From Xanthobacteraceae bacterium (GTDB taxonomy: Bacteria; Pseudomonadota; Alphaproteobacteria; Rhizobiales; Xanthobacteraceae), in contig JASHYD010000643.1 in NCBI GenBank assembly GCA_030043175.1, positions 1 to 5,696 of the forward strand: a DNA stretch of 5,696 nucleotides. The letters run 5' to 3'. The position numbers and the translations under genes are program-made. The notes beneath the pieces were generated by a model that made no database searches, was not told the DNA's origin, and was given only the letters and a program-made list of their open reading frames with translations. Of this stretch, positions 5,259 to 5,696 are shown piece by piece (the first letter of the stretch is position 1; every line of letters begins with the position of its first letter).

Positions 5259-5512
5259 TCATCGATGTTTCTCTACCTGCCTGACGAGACCTTCGATTGC
5301 CGGAATAATCCAACCGTCAGCTTGCGGAGAAACTTGAGATGCGACGACAAGACGGTAGGGGCGGTTAGTCAGCAGCACGCCCCGATCGATGGCATGAACA
5401 TTGCCTGTAAAGTGACGCCCATCTCCTTGGGCGTATCCTTCCCTATGACTAGGGCCGCATTGCCAGCGGCCTCCTTTCTTACGGTGAGGAACGTTGCCGC
5501 AGCAGTCTGTGC
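5259..5512 (-). pseudogene. Probable frameshifted remnant of a small gene
   Basis: Two overlapping minus-strand frames each look coding in only one half. Frame A (5512 to a TGA at 5371-5369) reads protein-like at first (NAALVIGKDTPKEMGVTLQ), then ends in low-quality residues. Frame B (open from 5519 to the TGA at 5261-5259) is poor at first, then reads well (NVHAIDRGVLLTNRPYRLVV, continuing to a charged end VRQVEKHR). Joining A to B near 5400 by a one-base shift gives one continuous plausible protein of about 85 residues. Neither frame has a normal start with a ribosome binding site for the joined product. I take this as a decayed gene; a sequencing error is the main alternative. The family is not recognised. 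Confidence 0.4.
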
Positions 5513-5526
5513 TCAGTCGTCACACT

Positions 5527-5696
5527 GCTACAACCGCTTCATAATCTCCGGCCTGCGCAATATTTCTCGTGCGCCCCGGCCTCTTTTACACGCCCTCAGC
5601 ACGTAGGGGGCCGGGTTTAAACCGCCAGCTCCAAGGGCGCGTCGGCGCCCGAGCCGCGGTACCGAGCGTCCGCCGCCGACAGACCTGGCCGCCATC
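5527..5696. other. Window end without a clear gene
   Basis: A minus-strand frame from 5695 to a TAG at 5530-5528 is open for 55 codons, but it is dominated by R, G and A and may continue past the window edge; I cannot tell a gene end from chance. The stretch contains a 10-base perfect palindrome and a strong hairpin, listed separately. Confidence 0.4.
5614..5650. repeat. Palindrome and strong hairpin
   Basis: GGTTTAAACC (5614-5623) is a perfect 10-base palindrome. GGGCGC (5635-5640) and GCGCCC (5645-5650) form a 6-bp all-GC stem with a GTCG loop. No T run follows either, so termination is uncertain. Such pairs can mark the ends of mobile elements, but no transposase is visible. Confidence 0.4.

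Noticed and set aside
5064..5606. 180-codon plus-strand frame
   Set aside because: Antisense to the second small-protein copy and the frameshifted remnant, with no ribosome binding site and poor composition.

Overview
The window looks like chromosomal DNA of a GC-rich alphaproteobacterium, probably of the Bradyrhizobium/Rhodopseudomonas type. This rests on high third-position GC in most genes, the style of PAS domain at the left edge, and several very small conserved-looking proteins typical of that group. I infer the assignment from style; no rRNA or other marker gene is present.

Layout. (1) At 1-308 (+) lies the end of a PAS sensory protein cut by the window edge. (2) At 305-487 (-) is a 60-residue helical protein whose stop codon overlaps the PAS stop. 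(3) 488-1089 has no convincing gene. (4) 1090-1767 (-) holds compact small genes, two of them coupled through a TGATG overlap; the upstream-most reading frame is interrupted by an in-frame TGA. A weaker candidate lies at 1839-2108 (-). (5) 2196-3456 (+) is a molybdenum/tungsten-type regulator (ModE DNA-binding domain only) followed by tupA, the tungstate-binding periplasmic protein. (6) 3474-4169 (-) is tupB, the tungstate permease, facing tupA tail to tail. (7) 4170-4780 is non-coding, with an inverted repeat next to tupB, a 16-bp tandem repeat array and a strongly AT-rich stretch. (8) 4781-5008 (+) is a small conserved-looking protein of unknown function. (9) 5076-5246 (-) is a second, diverged copy of the 60-residue protein, preceded by what looks like a frameshifted gene at 5259-5512 (-). 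(10) The last 170 bases hold hairpins and no clear gene.

How it works together. The clear functional unit is tungstate uptake. TupA captures tungstate in the periplasm, TupB carries it across the inner membrane, and the ModE-like regulator probably adjusts expression to oxyanion supply. The usual third partner, the ATPase TupC, is not in the window, and tupB is inverted relative to the usual tupABC order. The rest is a patchwork of very small helical proteins, one repeated family and several decayed frames, as expected of an accessory or rearranged region.
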